From Deltaproteobacteria bacterium (lineage in GTDB: Bacteria; Bdellovibrionota; Bacteriovoracia; Bacteriovoracales; Bacteriovoracaceae), in NCBI GenBank assembly GCA_006226755.1, contig SBGE01000059.1, forward strand, positions 1-52,254: a DNA stretch of 52,254 bases, read 5' to 3'. Below the pieces are notes generated by a model, which made no database searches, had not been told where the DNA came from, and saw only the letters and a program-made list of their open reading frames with translations. Both the position numbers and the translations under genes were made by a program. Positions 49,304-52,254 of the stretch are shown here, in pieces; within the stretch, counting starts at the first letter, position 1; the number at the start of each line of letters is the position of its first letter.

Positions 49304-50137
49304 CTATCCAATCAATTTAAGTGCAGCGTTGGTTGACTGGTTTGCCTGTGATAGCACCGACACACCGGCCTGTACCAAGATGTTATTCTTGGCCATTGCT
49401 GCGGTTTCTTCCGCTACATCAACATCTCTGATCCTTGATTTCGCAGCCGACATATTTTCGTCTGCAATCGAGAGAGAGTTAACAGCTGAAGAAAGTCTAT
49501 TCTGCATCGCACCCAGGTTGGAACGGATACCGTTGATTTGCACAAGCGAGTCATCAAGTTTCTTGAGTACTGTTTGTGCTCCTTCCTTGGTTTGAATGCT
49601 TTCAGCACTGAGTCCGAGAGAAGCAAGCGTAGCGTTTGCGAAATTCCCATCGTAGTACAGTCTGTCGAGAGTTGGATCGTTGTGAATCCCGACCTGAAAC
49701 TCCATGATTCCGCCAGACCCATCGAGAAGTTTGACCCCGTTGAAGTCAGATCCTCTAGCGATCCTGTCGATCTCATCTTTAAGTTTCTGGAATTCAATGT
49801 CCGAAAATCCTCGCTCAGTTTCCCCGACAGTGTCAGAAGCTGCCTGCACTGATAGTTCTCTGAGTCTGATGACGATGTTCGAAATTTCATTCAATCCACC
49901 TTCCGCAACCTGTATTAGAGATATGGCATCGTTCGCGTTTCTCTTTGCCTGTCTATATCCTCTAATCTGTGCTTTTAAGTTTTCACTAATTGCCAATCCA
50001 GCTGCATCATCCGCTGCTCGGGTAATACGTTCCCCTGAAGAGAGTTTCCTCAAGTTATCGTTCAGTTTCCCTTTATTTGCCGAGAGTGTCCGCTGTGCCG
50101 AAATTGACGGTACATTGGTATTTATTCTCATTCCCAT
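49304..50137 (-). CDS. fliC: Flagellin
   Basis: RINTNVPSISAQRTLSANKGKLNDNLRKLSSGERITRAADDAAGLAISENLKAQIRG; C-terminal ILVQAGVSVLSQANQSTNAALKLIG. Confidence 0.96.
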   Translation of the reverse strand: MGMRINTNVPSISAQRTLSANKGKLNDNLRKLSSGERITRAADDAAGLAISENLKAQIRGYRQAKRNANDAISLIQVAEGGLNEISNIVIRLRELSVQAASDTVGETERGFSDIEFQKLKDEIDRIARGSDFNGVKLLDGSGGIMEFQVGIHNDPTLDRLYYDGNFANATLASLGLSAESIQTKEGAQTVLKKLDDSLVQINGIRSNLGAMQNRLSSAVNSLSIADENMSAAKSRIRDVDVAEETAAMAKNNILVQAGVSVLSQANQSTNAALKLIG

Positions 50138-50210
50138 GATTAATCTCCTTCAAACATATAAAACCTCCTGTTTTTATCAGCCGCACATCCTGGCAGCGAA
50201 AATTTGTTAA

Positions 50211-50235
50211 TTCGTTTCGTTTCGTTTCGTTTCGT
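50211..50235. repeat. Pentanucleotide tandem repeat (TTCGT)x5
   Basis: Five perfect TTCGT copies, then TCGTT, 74 nt upstream of the flagellin start. Confidence 0.97.
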
Positions 50236-50416
50236 TCGTTATTGGATAGTTCTCGTTAGTCCCTATCGATTTACGTTTTTGTTTTCAAGCAATTGGAACT
50301 TGCAGGTTAAACCAATTGCTCTACGTAGTTATCCATATAGTCCTAACATCATTTACTCCCATTTAATCTATTCGCGGTTCTTGTGAACCAATTTCTCAAT
50401 CTAGCTCTTAGAGTTC

Positions 50417-51265
50417 CTACGAAGCTCCAGCAGAGTTGATCAAGTTCAATGCGTTTTTGGTACTGGCGTTGGCTTGTGACAACACTGAGGTACCAGCTTG
50501 CATTAGAATAGATTGCTTGGTGAGTTCTGCAGTTTCTGCGGCAACATCAGTGTCACGGACCCTGGAGTTAGCTGCAGAAAGGTTTTCCACACTCACTTGA
50601 ATGTTATTGATGGTCGACTGGAGTCTGTTTTGGAGGGCACCAAAGTCCGCTCTAATACCAGAAACAGAAATAATCGCCTGATCAATGGCAGATAGCGAGT
50701 TCTGAGCTGAAATCTTGTCTGAAACAGAAGCAAGGTTAAGCCCTAGAGCTGCAATGTTGACGTCCGCGCTTGAAGCATCGAAAGTCAATCTGTCTGAAAT
50801 AGGATCATTTCTTGTACCGATCTGGATATCAAATACAGCACCAGTTCCGTTTAGTAGTGGAACACGGTTGAATTCAGTTGAGTTCGCGATTCTGTCGATC
50901 TCAGAAGTCAACTGCTCAAATTCCACGTTTAGGAACTTTCTTTCAGTTGGCCCAATAGTATCTGAAGCTGCTTGCACTGATAGTTCTCTAAGTCTGATCA
51001 AGATGTTTGATACTTCCCCTAGTGAACCTTCAGCAATCTGAACGAGTGAAATACCGTCAGCGGCGTTTCTCTCAGCTTGCTTAAGACCTCTTACTTGAGC
51101 TTTTAAGTTTTCAGAAATCGCTAGACCGGCAGCATCGTCGCCCGCTCTGTTGATTCTCTGACCTGATGACAACCTTTCGAGGGCAAGGTTAAGCCCTAGT
51201 CTCGTACCATTCAAATTTCTTTGAGCGTTTAGAGACGCAACGTTGGTGTTAATACGAAGTCCCAT
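50417..51265 (-). CDS. fliC: Flagellin (second copy)
   Basis: RINTNVASLNAQRNLNGTRLGLNLALERLSSGQRINRAGDDAAGLAISENLKAQVRG; C-terminal SILMQAGTSVLSQANASTKNALNLI. Confidence 0.96.
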   Translation of the reverse strand: MGLRINTNVASLNAQRNLNGTRLGLNLALERLSSGQRINRAGDDAAGLAISENLKAQVRGLKQAERNAADGISLVQIAEGSLGEVSNILIRLRELSVQAASDTIGPTERKFLNVEFEQLTSEIDRIANSTEFNRVPLLNGTGAVFDIQIGTRNDPISDRLTFDASSADVNIAALGLNLASVSDKISAQNSLSAIDQAIISVSGIRADFGALQNRLQSTINNIQVSVENLSAANSRVRDTDVAAETAELTKQSILMQAGTSVLSQANASTKNALNLINSAGAS

Positions 51266-51490
51266 TCTATCCTCCTTGATAATTGGGTCTGGAGAGAATC
51301 CTTTTCTCCAGGTAGAAAAACATCACCAAAATGCTTCTACATCATCCGTATCGTTCGTTAATTTTGCTTTGTTATTTATTTCTTAAAAATAATCCGAGTG
51401 GAACATTTTTGCCGGTTTCCCGAAAAACTGAACAATTTCAACACATTACAGCATGGAAAATGATACCAATTAAGTGCGAATACTAAAAAA

Positions 51491-52254
51491 ATGATAAAAT
51501 TTTATTCTATGAGCGAAATTTACTTAAGTAATTTAGAGAAAAAACCAGAGTTATATAAAGACACGATTCAACTGATCGAAAAATCCTTTAATTACTCCAA
51601 AGATCAAAGCTTTGAAATTGATTTTGCTCCTTTAATTCATAAAGAGAATCATGAAAATTGTCACATCCTTATAAAGGATGAAAAAGTCATCGGTCATATA
51701 GGGACTCGAAGAGTAAATTTTGGAAATAAAAATTCGACTTTTCCACTCATCATGATGGGTGGGATATGTATAAGTGAAGAAGAAAGAGGAAAAGGGCATT
51801 TCAAATCTTTTTTCGAACAAGTTTATAACCTTTATAAAGATAAAAGCGGTCTCTTTGCTCTTTGGTCAGATAAAGAGGATTTCTATTCTAAGCTTGGCTT
51901 TTATCAGGCCGGTGGACAAATCGTTGTGGAAAGCAATGGTAAACCTACAGGTGCAACAGAAGGTCCTTATAAATTTTCAGAATTAGGTATCGAAGATATT
52001 TCGCTCATGATGATGATCTATGAAGATTTTGCTTCTGATAAGTGGACCATTCAAAGAGATATGAGTGACTGGGAAATTCTTAGAAATATCGAAAGCTGTC
52101 AGATCCACTTTATTCCCTCTCGTCTTGAACCTCATGGCTATATCATTTCGAACAAGGGACAGGACTTGAATGATGTTTCTCATGAAATTGTTTTCTACGA
52201 AGGTTTGTATGATCAATATAAAAACCACTTATCCACAACACAGGCCTGGGTACC
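51491..52254 (+). CDS. GNAT-like acetyltransferase, truncated by window end
   Basis: Open frame to window end, not in ORF track: (MIKFYS)MSEIYLSNLEKKPELYKDTIQLIEKSFNY...LIMMGGICISEEERGKGHFKSFFEQVYNLYKDK...DKEDFYSKLGFYQAG. Start 51491 or 51509. Confidence 0.75.
   Translation, partial: MIKFYSMSEIYLSNLEKKPELYKDTIQLIEKSFNYSKDQSFEIDFAPLIHKENHENCHILIKDEKVIGHIGTRRVNFGNKNSTFPLIMMGGICISEEERGKGHFKSFFEQVYNLYKDKSGLFALWSDKEDFYSKLGFYQAGGQIVVESNGKPTGATEGPYKFSELGIEDISLMMMIYEDFASDKWTIQRDMSDWEILRNIESCQIHFIPSRLEPHGYIISNKGQDLNDVSHEIVFYEGLYDQYKNHLSTTQAWV

Noticed and set aside
50140-51400. Sigma28 promoters for the two flagellin genes
   Set aside because: Only weak matches (e.g., TAAC-N15-AACGATAC); not comparable to the two strong matches at flp and the RHS gene.
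52249-52254. GGTACC (KpnI site) at the window end as a cloning boundary
   Set aside because: A 6-mer at the edge can be coincidental; no vector sequence visible.

Overview
The window looks like a chromosomal segment from a Bdellovibrionota-type bacterium (perhaps Bacteriovorax/Peredibacter-like; taxonomy inferred from gene content, not tested). It runs from the 5' two-thirds of a 16S rRNA gene (minus strand) to a truncated GNAT-like acetyltransferase. Main blocks: (1) 16S rRNA with a boxA-like element and a tRNA-Ala(UGC) upstream of it; (2) an aerobic respiratory cluster with cytochrome c oxidase (SCO, CoxI/II/III, COX4, fused CtaA-CtaB), a split cytochrome b/Rieske complex and an octaheme cytochrome c, with a tryptophan 2,3-dioxygenase embedded; (3) housekeeping and unknown genes, including a stand-alone FliG-C-like protein, a CNB protein, Ppx/GppA, MtnA, AsmA-like, UvrD/PcrA, GlmS, GlmU, Lon and a CheY-like regulator; (4) three small secreted single-Cys Ser/Thr/Asn/Gly-rich peptides, a secreted RHS/YD-repeat protein and a Tad/Flp pilus cluster with a TadZ-TadA (CpaE-CpaF) fusion; (5) a probable 6S RNA; (6) two flagellin genes, one with a pentanucleotide tandem repeat upstream. 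The most interesting region is 35.0-47.3 kb. It resembles the Bdellovibrio host-interaction (hit) locus layout, and motif reading suggests shared regulation: matching sigma28-like promoters for the Flp pilin and the RHS protein, and matching sigma54-like promoters plus an upstream element for two of the peptides. All calls come from reading the sequence and supplied ORFs; no database search was run.
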